Positions 22,511 through 34,699 of a DNA stretch of 64,000 nt are shown here, piece by piece. This stretch comes from Coriaria nepalensis. Taxonomy: Eukaryota; Streptophyta; Magnoliopsida; Cucurbitales; Coriariaceae. The stretch lies in contig CP114488.1 in NCBI GenBank assembly GCA_027186245.1, positions 5,313,501 to 5,377,500 on the forward strand. Reading direction: 5' to 3'. Numbering within the stretch: position 1 is the stretch's first letter; each line of letters begins with the position of its first letter. Under the pieces are notes generated by a model. It ran no database searches and was not told the origin of the DNA. It saw only the letters and a program-made list of their open reading frames with translations. A program made the position numbers and the translations under genes.

Positions 22511-24807
22511 AAACAACAAAACAGGCAAACTGTGAGAGACAAGCAAACAAGAAGGGGATGAAAGAGATATACCATTCCAATAATTACAAATGTCGATATC
22601 CGCATTCAAAGAAGGAGTAGGAAGGCTCTGAACTTTTATCTTTATTTGAGTCAAGATCTTCATAGCAATGATACCCGGGGGGGTACAAACATTATTATGA
22701 ATCCTCTTATTTCTCTCTGTCCAAATATGGTAAACGAAGCCCGAAAACACGATGAACCCTATACAATTAGATAAAGATTGCCCAGGAAGCCCCGAAAACC
22801 AGATAATTTTATCATCCCAAGAGGATAAAGGAGGAAGAGGTATCATCACGAGACTCAAAACCCCACCCTAAACAGTAGCAGAGAAGGGGCAATCACCAAG
22901 GAGATGATCACGAGACTCCACATTCCCCAAACATAAGTGACACACCTTACAAGTAGGGGAGCCAAAAGAAAAGCACCTATCCTGTGTACTCAGCCGGTTG
23001 TGAATCGCAAGACAATGAATGAAAGAGTGTCTCGGAATGTGGCCTTTGCACCATACAATTTTAGCCCAACTAACCGGAGAACTATGAGATCGGAAATGAT
23101 CTCAAGCTTTAAACACCGAGAACCCTAAAGGGGAGTGGGCCCAAGTGAAACTGTCTTCATTTCCAGAAGGGGAGATGGAAGACGGGATGCAATCTACAAG
23201 CTCCCACCAAACTATGGTGGAGGGGTTAGGAAAAGCCCAAGAAAACTCATGGATTATATTACTAACCTGGAGGTTCAGACTAACGCTGGAAGACGTAATC
23301 ATATCTTCCCCAAGATAAGTGTGAAGAATACCATGGGGAGTCCACGGGTCATACCAAAGAGAAATAGAAGCACCATTCCCAACCTTCCAGATGAAAGACA
23401 AAAGAGCTTTGTCCCTAATCTTCAGGATCTTCCTCCAACACCAAGTACAAGAGTTAGGGATATTGCAAACCCATAATCTCCTATTTCGGAGCAAATGATT
23501 GTGAACCCAATTCGGCCATATTGCTTTGGGGTAGGTGAATAAGTTCCAAATATGTTTAAGTTGAACAATTTGGTTCAATTCCTTAATGTTTTTTATACCT
23601 AAACCACCCTCAGCTCTAGGGAGGCAGACAATATCCCAAACAACTTTATTCCCCCCATAATCAAGAGAAGACTCTTTCCAAAGGAAACTATGAAGCACTC
23701 TATCAACCTCAGTCATGATTTTGGATGGTAGAATGAAGAGCATAGACCAATAAACTTGGATGGAGAATAAGGTAGAGTTTATGAGTTGAACCCTAACCGC
23801 ATAAGACAGGTATTTGGAAGACCAACTCCTTACTCTACTTATAATTCTCTCAATGATAGGCTTGCAGTCATTGTAAGAGAGTTTAGTAGAAGCAAGAGGG
23901 ATGCCAAGATACCTAATCGGGAGAGATCTGGCCGGAAACTCCAAAATAGCAAGAATCATAAACTCCACCACAAGGGGGACATTGCCAAAGAAAATGGAAC
24001 TCTTTACAGGGTTCGGAAGAAGACCAGATAAAGATGAGAAATCCCGAAGCACTTCGCTAATACACGAAGCCAAAGGAGAATTACCTTTATAGAAAACCAA
24101 CAAGTCATCGGCAAAGTAAAGATGGGAGATTTTAACCCTTTGGCATTTATCATGAAAGGAGAACCGAGAATTATGCTCCATATGGTTGAAGAGGCCAGAA
24201 CAAATCTCCATGCATAAAGGAAGAGATAGGGAGACATAGGATCACCCTGACAGAGACCCCTACTACTCCGAAAGAAACTAGTCAATTCCTCATTGAGAGA
24301 AACCGAGAAAGTGGGAGTAGAGACACAAGCCATGATCCACCTGATGAAGATAGGTGGAAAGTTCATAATCTCCAAAGTTCTTTGAAGAAAGTCCCATCTA
24401 ACCATGTCATAAGCCTTCATGAGGTCAATCTTGAAAGCACATCTAGGAGGGCCTCTTTTGAGGTGATAGCCGTGAAGGAGCTCCTGGGCTAGAAGAATAT
24501 TATCAGTAACACGTCTTCCAGCAATGAAAGCAGATTGATTAGGATTAATAAGATCATCAAGGATTAGCTTAATGCGGTTGCTGATTACTTTTGAGATGCA
24601 TTTGTAGACAGTATTGCAACAGGAGATGGACCGAAAATCCGAGAGGTGGGAAGGAGAAACGATCTTTGGAACAAAAGAGATGGCAGTAGTGTTAATCTCT
24701 TTCAGAAGAATCTCAAACCTGAAGAAATGTTTTATCCCCAACACAAAGTCATCATGAATAATTTCTCAACATCTCTGAAAAAACCCAGAACTGAACCCAT
24801 CAGGACC
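22508..24807 (-). pseudogene. LINE A ORF2 remainder: reverse transcriptase and zf-RVT
   Basis: Just after the deletion junction the frame reads LLGPDGFSSGFFQRC, the RT entry motif. It continues in a shifted frame at 24744-24004 (SAFIAGRRVTDNILLAQE, FKIDLMKAYDMVRWDFL, GLCQGDPMSPYLF) and again at 24211-23102, where the catalytic FADD box is intact (24104-24115). Further left come the thumb/connection region and an intact zinc-binding motif (CHLCLG ... SRDHLLGDC, about 22874-22935), then FVYHIWTERNKRIHN. The RT copies LINE RNA at the nicked target. Two or more frameshifts and stops break the frame, and the endonuclease is missing altogether. Confidence 0.88.
24803..24807. other. Internal deletion junction of LINE A
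   Basis: To the right, LINE A aligns with LINE B ORF1 up to 58084. To the left it aligns with LINE B RT from 54636. Both LINE B sites read GGTCC on the coding strand, so 3,448 bp of LINE B-like sequence is missing in A with 5 bp of microhomology at the join. Confidence 0.75.
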
Positions 24808-25987
24808 CAACAGTGAGAGCGGGTAGGTTCTGGGTATCCAGCGAGCAAGCGGGTTAACCCGGGAAAATAGAAATTTGACCACCATTGACGAACCCCAAAA
24901 CCTTCGATTTAGACGCCGGAGCTTCGACCGAGCTTTTCGACCTGGAGTGGCCGGCATTAATGGGCTGAATCTGATCCATAACAGGGACTTTTGACGCCAT
25001 GTGATTTGAAAGAGATCCTGATACTAGGTGGTTAGTAACTTTTGAACCGGTAGAGGGTCGCGGCGGGGTCGGTGGCGTAGGCTTCTTCAGAATCCCATGG
25101 AAAGGTCTTAGATTGTTTGTAGACATTGTGGCTAGCTCAGGACAACCACCCATCAACGGACGTACTGCTATGGGATTGGTCGTAGACACTGTGGAGCTCT
25201 TTTCTATATCTGCAGTGTGCTTTATTAGATTAGCTTTCATGGCAGCTAGGTTGACTAGTTTTTTTTCCATCGTTGCAATGGATATAGCTGCAGGTACATC
25301 AAGATCAACAATGAATAACGTGGGGACATGAGAGTCCCTTTCAGAGGATGGAGGAATGTTCAACATGCTCTCGAATCGGTAGAGTTTAAGTTCCAGGAGC
25401 TCAATCTCTCCTACGAATGAGTTTACCAACTCAGCCATCTCTTGTACTAACTGGGCAAGCATGATATCGTCAGCAGAGAGTGGACCAGAGGCACATCCGC
25501 CATGGGAGGAAACATCTTGCAAAGCAGACATGGCTCTTTCTGATGTACCAGGAAACCCATCCTGTGCAACGGAGCAACCGCTACCATGGGAGATGGCTTC
25601 AGGAATGTTTAGAGAGTCAACAGAGGCTGGTGAACCTGTAGAGACAGAGAGCATAGTTTCCCGAAAGCTATTACCCTGGGAAGGGCCTTCGAGCTTGTAT
25701 AGAGATTCGGCCAACTCAGCCTTCTTATGGACCTACAAGGCAAGCATGTTGTCTTCAACGAAGAGTGAACCAGAAGCACAACTGCCATGGGAGGTAGCTA
25801 CTGCTACGTAAGAAATGGAATCATCAGTTGATGCAGGAAGATCATTCTGGAAGCTGCTTCTATGGGAAATGACTTCAAGCTTTTCCAAAGGTTCGTTCGA
25901 GGCTGGGGAATCAGGGGAAAGAACTTCAAGCTTGCTTAAAGATTCGTCCAAAACTAGGGAACCTGCAGAGATAGAAATAGAAAGCAT
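24808..25987 (-). pseudogene. LINE A ORF1, N-terminal part
   Basis: ORF1 starts at ATG 25987 (MLSISISAGS, compare MLSTSCSAGY in LINE B) and is open except for a single TAG at 25733-25735. The second part (25714-24854) includes a probable coiled coil (MAELVNSFVGEIELLELKLY ... MEKKLVNLAAMKANLIKHT) and a Pro-rich stretch (KKPTPPTPPRPS). A 285-bp, 95-codon tandem duplication is visible: SHGSCASGSLFVEDNMLA near 25785 and SHGGCASGPLSADDIMLA near 25500. ORF1 proteins of plant L1 elements bind element RNA through a DUF4283/zinc-knuckle region, which is deleted here. Confidence 0.8.
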
Positions 25988-26317
25988 GGTTAGAGATAAA
26001 GGTTGATCGTGAGAGAAAACTTAGAAGGGAAGGAAAGAAAAGGGAAGGATTTTACGGTGGTCCGGTGGTCGGAGTAGGCAAAGGTGGGGGCGGCAAAGGG
26101 CAGTGAGGTGGAGGCTAACGGCAGATGGAGAGGAGGCTGTCAAAACAAGGGGAGGAGGAGGGAGGTGTCGTAGGTTAGGGGAGTTGAAAAGTCACTGCAG
26201 GTTATGTGATTTAGGGACAAAATGGGAATTATTAAAAAGTTAACCAAAGCTGAATTCTAGAGAGAAGAGAGAGCTTCTTCCCTCTCTAGGATTCTTCATC
26301 GCCCAATGTAGTTTTTC

Positions 26318-26331
26318 AGGGTTGTGTATAC
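26318..26331. repeat. Target-site duplication of LINE A, right copy
   Basis: This 14-mer is identical to 21643-21656. It lies ten bases from the end of the copia LTR that begins at 26341, so LINE A landed in DNA next to an already resident LTR or the LTR landed next to the site. Confidence 0.9.
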
Positions 26332-26691
26332 CTTCTAGTTTATTAGTGATCCATAAGCGGAAGCGGTAATTTAAAAATTTTCGGATCGAATCCTAAAAAT
26401 GGATTAAACTCATAGACATATGTCAAAATATATATCAAATTTATATTTAACGAAAGTACAAAAAAACTCTAGGAAACTAAAATATTAAGATCTAAGGAAA
26501 TTTACTGATCTTAATAGAGAACCGAACAAATCTCTTTGGCCTTCATCATGACCAAATTCTATAGGAAGATTGAGTTGTCCAATTGCTCACTCTCTAATCG
26601 TAATCCACACAGTTCAGTTTGCTCGGTTCATTTTCTACTCTACGATTCATCACATATTTTAAAGAGCACACGAAATGGAAAGAGAAAGTCT

Positions 26692-26830
26692 TTTTTTTTT
26701 AAAGGTAAGTTTATATTCCAAAAAAAGAAAGATTACAAGTGCACGGTGAGCAAGCTCACAGTAGAAAAAATAAAGAATACAACTGCCTAAAGAGGCAACC
26801 AACACCTAGAACACAACCAACCTAAAACCC
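26692..26830 (-). mobile_element. 5'-truncated LINE A-family insertion, 139 bp
   Basis: A poly-T run followed by AAAGGTAAGTTTATATTCC and then a near-copy of the LINE A 3' end (21657-21803) is inserted in the LTR. The 14-mer GAAAGAGAAAGTCT flanks it at 26678-26691 and 26831-26844. It is a severely truncated target-primed insertion with no coding capacity, and it differs from LINE A at several positions, so it came from a sibling copy. Confidence 0.9.
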
Positions 26831-27731
26831 GAAAGAGAAAGTCTCACTTTCTCCCACTAGAAATTTATGCCAATAGGCAAGTAAAAGTTTATGATTTTTA
26901 GCCACCCTAATAAGGTATTTAAATACTCCGTAAGGTCTCAGGTTTCCTAATACTATTAGGTTTCCTTGCAGCATTAGGTACCTTTATAGCATTAGGCTTC
27001 TTTATACCAATTACGAAAACAATGGTCAAACCTACCTAATGGCCTACCTTGTCATAGGTCTTTAATCCATGTATTTTAATAAACACTGATTAATTTAGCT
27101 TATGAAATCCAATTAACAAATTATCCCATTAACTATTTAATGCCTAATTGCTAATACAAACCTTCAGAACACTTATATAATTAAATAGTCTCAATGTAAA
27201 TTATTAATTTCTAATTAAATTAACGTCATGCTTAGTTTTTCTAGCAAAAATGCATGATATTAAATTTAATAAATTAATAATTAACTAGTTTCTCATTATA
27301 GACATACTATAAGATAATTATGATTTTACCATTAAATTCAAAACTGCACGTTTTTCTTATTATCGTAAAAAACTTAATTGAGTTACATCTGAACTGTAAT
27401 GCATGAGACCGATTAATTTCTACATCATGCTGGCATGAGGATCTCATAATACTTTATATTTTTATCTAGTTCATAATTAGATTCTTTTAGCTTTAAAACA
27501 CCCTTTAAACTAAAATTTTAATTCAATCATCTCATGATTAGATAATTTAAACCTCTTAGCCAAGATTTACTTCTTGAAAAGTATCAAGGCTACCCGAGAG
27601 ATGAGAAATAAGCATCTTCCAAAAGAACTTATTGTGAATAATAATTGTTCAATAACTATCTTTCCATCTAGTCAATGTCCCGACTCATCCCAGGGCATGG
27701 TATAACTGTAAACCCTAATAGACAAATCATA

Positions 27732-27788
27732 TGAACTATTATATCTTTAATGAACTATTATATCTTTAATGAACTATTATATCTTTAA
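27732..27788 (+). repeat. Triplicated 19-bp unit within the LTR
   Basis: TGAACTATTATATCTTTAA occurs three times head to tail without a mismatch. The LTR copy at 3935-5850 has a single related word here, so the expansion is specific to this copy. Confidence 0.85.
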
Positions 27789-28574
27789 TGAACATAGACA
27801 ATGGATTTACTTAAACTCTTTTCATACTGTTCTACCTCACAAGGATTTCATTGTTCAACAAAGTATACAATTCATAGGACTTATTTTCAAATCTGGAAGC
27901 GATGGATTCCCTCTTGATCACTAATAACCTTATTCTACAACAGTTCATAACCAACGGTTCACCCCGTAATCACCCTTGGGTAGGGCTAATTGGAATGATG
28001 TCAAAGCATGAAACCCGACTTATAAGACACTATGGAGATCTTAGGTCTAAGCACCACATGTAATATAGTAACTAGATAATTCTCATTAACAATCAATATT
28101 AATTACTATTGAGAATTATCTATGAGTCATGTTTGGTACCCTTAGTTTTTACTAAGCACCCACATAATCATCATGATATTCAACTAATACCAGTGGTTAT
28201 GACATCAAGCACTATACACACTTTAGGTGATAAACTATGTGATTGTCTATCTGAATCATCAATGTCTATTCTTGAGATCCTATGAAAATGAACAATTTGT
28301 GTCTTTAGGATTTAAGAAACTTGAGTCTCAATAAGCACGATCTCCAAAGTGCATAACTTTTGACATTGGACTTTATCATGGTATAAATTTCTAAAACATA
28401 AGAAATTAATTTCAACATAATTAACAAACATGATAAATGGATGAATTCCTTTACTATAATTAAACAAACAATAATATTGTTAATATTGACAAATTTGATT
28501 GTATTTCACAAAATGTATACTAATTGGGTTTATTCCGATTGGCTTGACGGGCATACACTTTCAATCTCCCACTT

Positions 28575-31500
28575 GCACTAAAGCCAATTATTTTAGAATC
28601 TAATTCCCATCTTGTTAGGATGGCGATATAGTTTATTTTTTTTGGGAAAAACCCTTTAGTTAGTGGATTCACTATGTTGATATTTATATCGACTTTCTCT
28701 ATATGTCATGTTCACATTCCAAGTCACTATGGAATTAAGTGAAAAAATGCAGTAACACGTGTTTGGACCTTAATGAGACCTAGGTTCCTCTTACTTGTAC
28801 TATTGTATCATAATTATCATAGAAAACTACTATGAAAGTATTAATGTTAGGAACCACATCAAGTCGAGTTATGAACCTTTTTATCCAGAAGACCACATTT
28901 ACTTCATTTAAGGCTATATAATGTATTCGACCATAATAGAGGATTTCACAGTCGTTTCCTGATTTGGACTTTTTCATTTTTATCGCTCCTCTAATATAGG
29001 TGAAACAAACCAAAACCAAAACTGATTTACTATCAATAATATCTTATTGAAAATTAAAGTCTATGAAATCCCAATTTTCAATTTGGATGTTCCATAAAAT
29101 TAAGAATATATTCTTAGTTTTTCTTAATAATATCTCAATGCTTTATCAACCCAATTCCTTTAAATGTAGTCATAACTATTTAGAGCATAGGCTATATTTG
29201 GTCATATATATAGTATAGCATATTCATGATATACCTCTCCTTTCATGTCTTAGTTGACATCTCTTAAGAGAGGCAGACTCCTTGATTCATTGGCAAAAGT
29301 CACTCTTGGAATCCTTAATACTAAAAATCTATAGTAATTTTACCTTTGGATGTTGATTGGGTGAAGCCAATAAATCTTTTGAAGCTATCTTTATAGATAT
29401 CATCAAAAGATTCTTTACCCAAGTATTATGGAGGATTATTTCAATAATTACATTTTAACATATTCCATCACAGCTACCTCATTCTCTATGAGTAGTATGT
29501 CATCTATGAAAGGAATTTATGAATATTTTTATCCTCCCACTAACTGTTGTATGCACACACAGATCATCTTCATTTTCAATGAAATTAAATAATTTAATTG
29601 TTTTATTGAAACATATGTCGCTTATTTCAATTTATAAATAGATCATTACAACTTACACAACTTCTTTGTGTAATTTTATGTGAAAACCTTGGATTGTATC
29701 AAATATACTTTTAAATCGAGGTTACTGTTTAGAATAACAATTTTTACATTCTCTTGCCATATTTGCTAATCATGGCCAGTTGCAAGCGTAAGCAACATCT
29801 GTGCATCCCTTAGAATTTATTCATTTAGGTGCATCTATTTCTTGGAATCCAAGCTCCTAATAGGCTTTGAATGTATCATAACGTCATCATTTATGACCAA
29901 ACTCTTATTGGGATTTTTTACTAAAATTTTGTGTCATTTCAACACTGGAGAAAAATACTGAGTCTATGAATCTGTTGTGCACTCTAAGATTTTAGAGTTG
30001 CCTCTTTAAAGGACGTCTCAGATGTCGGTTCAGTAAGTATAGAATTCTTGGTTTGTAATCATTTTGTGGTTCTTGAATTTCTTCAAGTTCTATCATACTC
30101 CCACTAGTTCTTTTAGAAAGAAAATCCCTCTTTGAGAAGGTAGTGGTTCGCATAACAAACACCTTTTGTCATAGAGTATGATGGAAACAATATCCTAACA
30201 TCTCTTTAGGATATCTCACAAAATAACACATTTTTAACCTTGCCTCCAATCATATCTTGATATCAAAATAAGGTTCAATGATATTCTTTTACCACTCTAT
30301 ATCTCATATGATGTAGAAAAGAAAAATAATTGAAGGGATTTCTATTTCGTATGTAGTAATAATATTCTTAGGCATAACCCTTGAATATTTTATGGAAGAT
30401 TAATTTGACTAATCAAACCAAATCTAATATGGTACGATTCCTCATTTGACATTCTAAGAGGTTTTCATTAAGAGAGAATCTGATTCTTCTTTTCAACTAA
30501 AAGAAAACTAATTATCATGCTTAAAAAATAATAGTTCACAGGTTGTTATTGATTCAGAATCAATTGACCTAATATGTCAATAAAAGAAACTTTCTGAATT
30601 CTTGTTTCGTTGGCATGATTTAATCGATAATGCCAAGACTTGTTTGAATTACATCAAACCTTTGTTCTCTTAATCTATTCAATATTGAGATAACTTTTAT
30701 CCTATTAAAATTTAAAATATACACTTTAACTTTTACCATAAAAGATTTCATATAATGAGATGCTAAAAGTATTGTTCTTTGACCTTGAAGATAAACATTA
30801 ATTGTCAAAAATAGAAACAATATTTTAGGTAAAAGCAAGTATATCAAATATTAACTCATTTATTTCTAAATTTATGCCAAACTACTATGATGAAACCGAA
30901 ATTATCAAGGCTAATGTAACAACTCTTTGTTCATTTGTTACCTTTAGGAGCATTTCGTCTTTCTCAAAATTGTACTACTCTTGAGATTAATTATATATAT
31001 CATACATATATAAAATCATATCCGTTATTTCATACATTTTGTAGAATAATTTTAAAGAAAGATTATTCTTACACTTTGAACAATAATAAAACATCAATAT
31101 GCATCGTAAGGAAGACTTGGTTAGCCTTTCATTTTTGTCTTCCAATTTCTTTCGCTACTATGGTGGAAACTCCTTTCTAATTTATTTATCCCTTCCATTT
31201 TAATGATATTTCAAGCTTTGTAATTATTTTACAAATTATGAAATCAAATTGAATAATTATTAGATTACTATGTCAAACTTAGCGATTTAATAATTTTAAA
31301 AACAAGTAATTATTAATTAACTAAGTCGTTACTTAGAATTTTAATAATTATAAGACTTGTTCCTTTCACTTTACTTCTAAATGTCAAATCTTTTTCGACA
31401 CTTGTTCTCTAACAAAGGTGCCTTTCAGACATCATTAAATGAAACAAAGCTTTAGAGATTTCATACATGTTGTTTTGAATTTATATTATTAGCATATTTA

Positions 31501-33330
31501 AGATTACCAATAATCTAAATGACATGTAACTTCTCATAATACTTTTGACACTAGTTATTCATTAATGCAAATATAATATATTGGATCTCATTAATTCGCT
31601 TCTTTCACTTCAACCAAGTGATTCCTATTCCAGTGAGTACTCTTTAAGGAGTAACTAAAATGTCTTAAGTGTTCGATTTGGAACAACAACAATATGTTTA
31701 TCTCTAAGAATGATTCTTAGATTCCTAATTTTGTTCCTCTTGAAAATTTGGTCTAACCAATTTATTCAACTTGTGAATGGGACGATAAAACATGGCTTGT
31801 TATTATTGTGTATTATATAAATATAAATATAAAAATAACATACATAAATTTGCATACATCATTAACTACCAAAATCAAAGGTCTTTATAATTTCGGTATC
31901 TCCGACTATTTTCTCATGAATTTATATTACTGTCTTATATAAAATAAGAACAATTAATTTTTCTTAGTGGAAAAAGGATTCAATCATCAAATATCCCCCA
32001 TGTTCGTAGCCAATTATAATAAGCATGAGAGGTAGCAAACGCCTTTGCAATTACATCTCATGTAATTCTATTATCTTGCCTCTAAGAAAACATAATCTCA
32101 TGTGCTCATAGCCAATTCCGTTATCTTAGTTAAGCTTACCCCAAATATTATTGTGAAATGTAATGTATTAAACTAGCTTATGAATGTGTCCATATCCACG
32201 TTTAGGAAGATAACACTACTCAATCACATATTATATGCTAAGATAATAAATGCATATACTTATACCAATTATAAGTCTCACATGTCCATAGCAAACTATA
32301 AATAGTATAGGTATCATATTTATTATAATGTTTGGAAGGCAAGCCATAAAAAAAATTCTAAGACCAACTTTATCTTAATCTTATCAAAGGAGGAATTTGA
32401 AACAAGAATAATCTCATTAATCAATACACATATATATGTTATATATGTACTATCTCGTAGTTTAAACATGTTATATATGTGAAACATGATGCATGTATAT
32501 TTAACAACTTAAATCACATTCATGAAATTTAAATTTTCATGAAATCTAATGCATGAAATTTAAATTTTCCTTAATTATTTAAGGAAAGTTTCCAAAAAGT
32601 TAACTTTCCAAATTTGGGAAGTTTCCTTATTAAGAAATTTTCCCAAAAAGGAAAGGTGCTATCTTCGGAAATTTTCCTATTTTATAAATTTTTATAAATT
32701 AGGAAAGTCTTCTAAAATATGAAATATTTTCTAATTGACAGCTTTTTCAAATTTATATTAGTTATCTTAGCAAAGTATCCTAATTTTGAACATTTCTATA
32801 ATTAGAAGATAATTCTTTATTTTAAAACTCTTTTTTTGAAAAAATGATAACTAAATTTCATAATTTGGAACTCCTTCAAATATAGGTTAATTACCCAAAC
32901 GAAAAGTTTTCCTAATTCAAAACACTTCTAAAATAGGTTAGTTACGATAAAAATACTTTTTGGTAGCTAACTAATGAATTCAATTTCTTTTATTTAATAT
33001 GATCATAGAAATTCTATGTAAGAAATTTTACATTGTTAACTCTGTTAATCACATTAAATTTTACTAAAATAAATATTAATTAATAAAAGCAATTACCATA
33101 TTTGACATGATTAAAAAATTTCCATATAAACACTTTATATGAATTTCACTAATCATATCAATACTTACCATAACTAATTTAGGATAATTAATTGATTGTA
33201 TAAAATTAATTTCCTATTTTAATATGTCAATAAAGTTTCATATAAATAATTCATATTAATTACTTTATTTATCATATTAATACTTACCAAATAACAATTT
33301 AATTAATTAGTAATTTCTATAATTCAATGC
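28575..33330 (-). pseudogene. Degenerate Ty1/copia pol, gag and leader (family 1)
   Basis: To the right of the 3' LTR the minus strand contains RNase H remains (28780-29019: YIALNEV ... FWIKRFITRLDVVPNIN ... FYDNYDTI) and an RT active-site box that now reads FIDDILLIENE near 29490-29520. Farther right, towards 31960-33330, the DNA matches the leader blocks of the other copia copies (for example 31960-32060 with 49730-49870, and 32480-32560 with 3240-3330). The frames are riddled with stops, so the element is dead. I could not find its 5' LTR, so the right boundary near 33330 is approximate. Confidence 0.6.
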
Positions 33331-33339
33331 CGATTGCGA

Positions 33340-34050
33340 TATAAAGAATAGGACACTTTGAACTTTCTATAACCATAACGAGTAGAGCATGTCAAATGCC
33401 CATTAAACAAAATCAACATTTGTTGGTGCTATATGGATTCTTAGTTTAACAACAATTAACAAAAATATAATACAAGGTTGTATTTTGGTAGTAGAGATTT
33501 CCCGAACTTTCTTATTCACATCAACTGCCTGTGCGATGAGATAAGAAGGATCGGTTGATATCAGGTAGCAATGGCTGAATTTTTGACATTCGAGTAGCAT
33601 ACCTTAGATTTGATATTCACCCTTCGAGGAAAGATCTAACACCATGACCTTCGCGAATCATAGTGTGTCTTTCATATAATAATTCAAGAAATATATGAAT
33701 ATTAATAGTAACCAACCATTTAAGTGATTAGATCTATAACTGTACATCACACATCACATTTTCTACCTTATATTGATTAAAAATAAGGAACGGTACCCAA
33801 AAATAAGATGATTAGTTACAGTATGCCAAGTCCAGTAAAGTGTAATCATTTTTTAAGACTCTAAATTACGAGTGATAGTTTTAAGGACTTCATAGAAAAA
33901 TAGTTGAGATCAATGGTTAAATAGAAAAAATAGTTTATTGGGTCAGTACGATGGTCTTTCATTTATTTTTTATAGATATATATGTCGATCATTGATCGGT
34001 GCCTATTGATTCTAATCAATTTTATGACTATGAGTAGGGAATTAACTGTT
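33340..34050. other. Unassigned spacer
   Basis: No recognisable coding sequence or repeat family. The left edge is where similarity to copia leader DNA fades. Confidence 0.35.
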
Positions 34051-34055
34051 TTGTA

Positions 34056-34129
34056 TCGGTTTAGGGGATCCCAAATAACAAGGTTCAAGCATGTTCGGTT
34101 TAGGGATCTCAAATAACAAGGTTCTAGCC
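34056..34129 (+). repeat. Tandem duplication, 39-bp period
   Basis: TCGGTTTAGGG(G)ATC(C/T)C followed by AAATAACAAGGTTC(A/T)AGC occurs twice, 39 bp apart, with few differences. Confidence 0.75.
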
Positions 34130-34379
34130 AATTTTCTAATATAATAGATATTGGAAGCTACTGCAATTGACATGACCTTAAAATTCAATAAATGTTAAAA
34201 TGATATTTTAACAATCAGCATGCTATTGTTGACTGTCTAGCGGGTTTAGTGACCTCCGGTGAAGAAAAAAATTTTCGATAAATAAATTGGTCGGTTGAGT
34301 GAAATAATTAAATTCGATCTTTGACTGGTCTTGGTTGATTTGGATTAGTCAATACATCATATCATTAATCGTATACCAC

Positions 34380-34680
34380 CGGTTCATCCTTTTGTGTCGA
34401 CATCACGTCCTTTCATTAATTAATAGTGACATCAATATGAATTGGTTTGCAATTATTGTCTCTTTTCGAACACTTAAAAGATCATTTTTAGGTCGGCATT
34501 AATGAAACAATATAACAAGTTAAACATAGACACGTTACCTTTGACATTAATTGGAACTTATGCATTTGTACGTAAAACTTCAAAAATGACTTTTAACTCT
34601 TAACCGCACGATGTATTGCTTATGCTAGATATTTCACTACCGAATAAAGGTGAATAGTTTCCTTTGAAGGAGAAACAGAG
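34380..34680 (+). repeat. Dispersed repeat G, copy 2
   Basis: This is the partner of 21050-21370 in the same orientation (GACATCAATATGAATTGG, TTTTTAGGTCGGC, CTAGATATTTCAC). Family unknown. Confidence 0.55.
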
Positions 34681-34699
34681 CTGAGGTAGGAAGCTGATG

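Larger units (their letters stand above)
21657..26317 (-). mobile_element. LINE A: internally deleted L1-type retrotransposon
   Basis: A 4,661-bp insertion is bounded by the perfect 14-bp duplication AGGGTTGTGTATAC. It begins with its poly(A) tail (poly-T on the plus strand, about 21657-21667). In minus-strand order it has a GA-rich 5' leader, ORF1 start (25987), a deletion junction near 24803-24807, reverse transcriptase, a zf-RVT C-terminus and a repeat-rich 3' region. Compared with LINE B it lacks everything between the middle of ORF1 and the start of RT (DUF4283, zinc knuckle, endonuclease). Seventeen extra bases separate the shared 5' end word GATTCTTCATC from the right target duplication. 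It cannot encode its own endonuclease, so if it moved in this form it used another element's proteins. Confidence 0.92.
26341..28557 (-). repeat. Copia family 1 LTR (3' LTR of a minus-strand element)
   Basis: The LTR reads on the minus strand from TGTATGCCCGTCAAGCC (28557) to CACTAATA (26341), 2,217 bp including a 153-bp LINE-derived insertion with its target duplication. A purine-rich tract (28558-28572, GTGGGAGATTGAAAG on the minus strand) abuts its start, which marks it as the 3' LTR with the internal region to the right. It aligns with 3935-5850 and, inverted, with 38866-40902. A 19-bp unit is triplicated at 27732-27788. Confidence 0.78.

Noticed and set aside
25461..25811. A 116-codon plus-strand frame
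   Set aside because: It is the opposite strand of LINE A ORF1, which has clear homology to LINE B on the minus strand.
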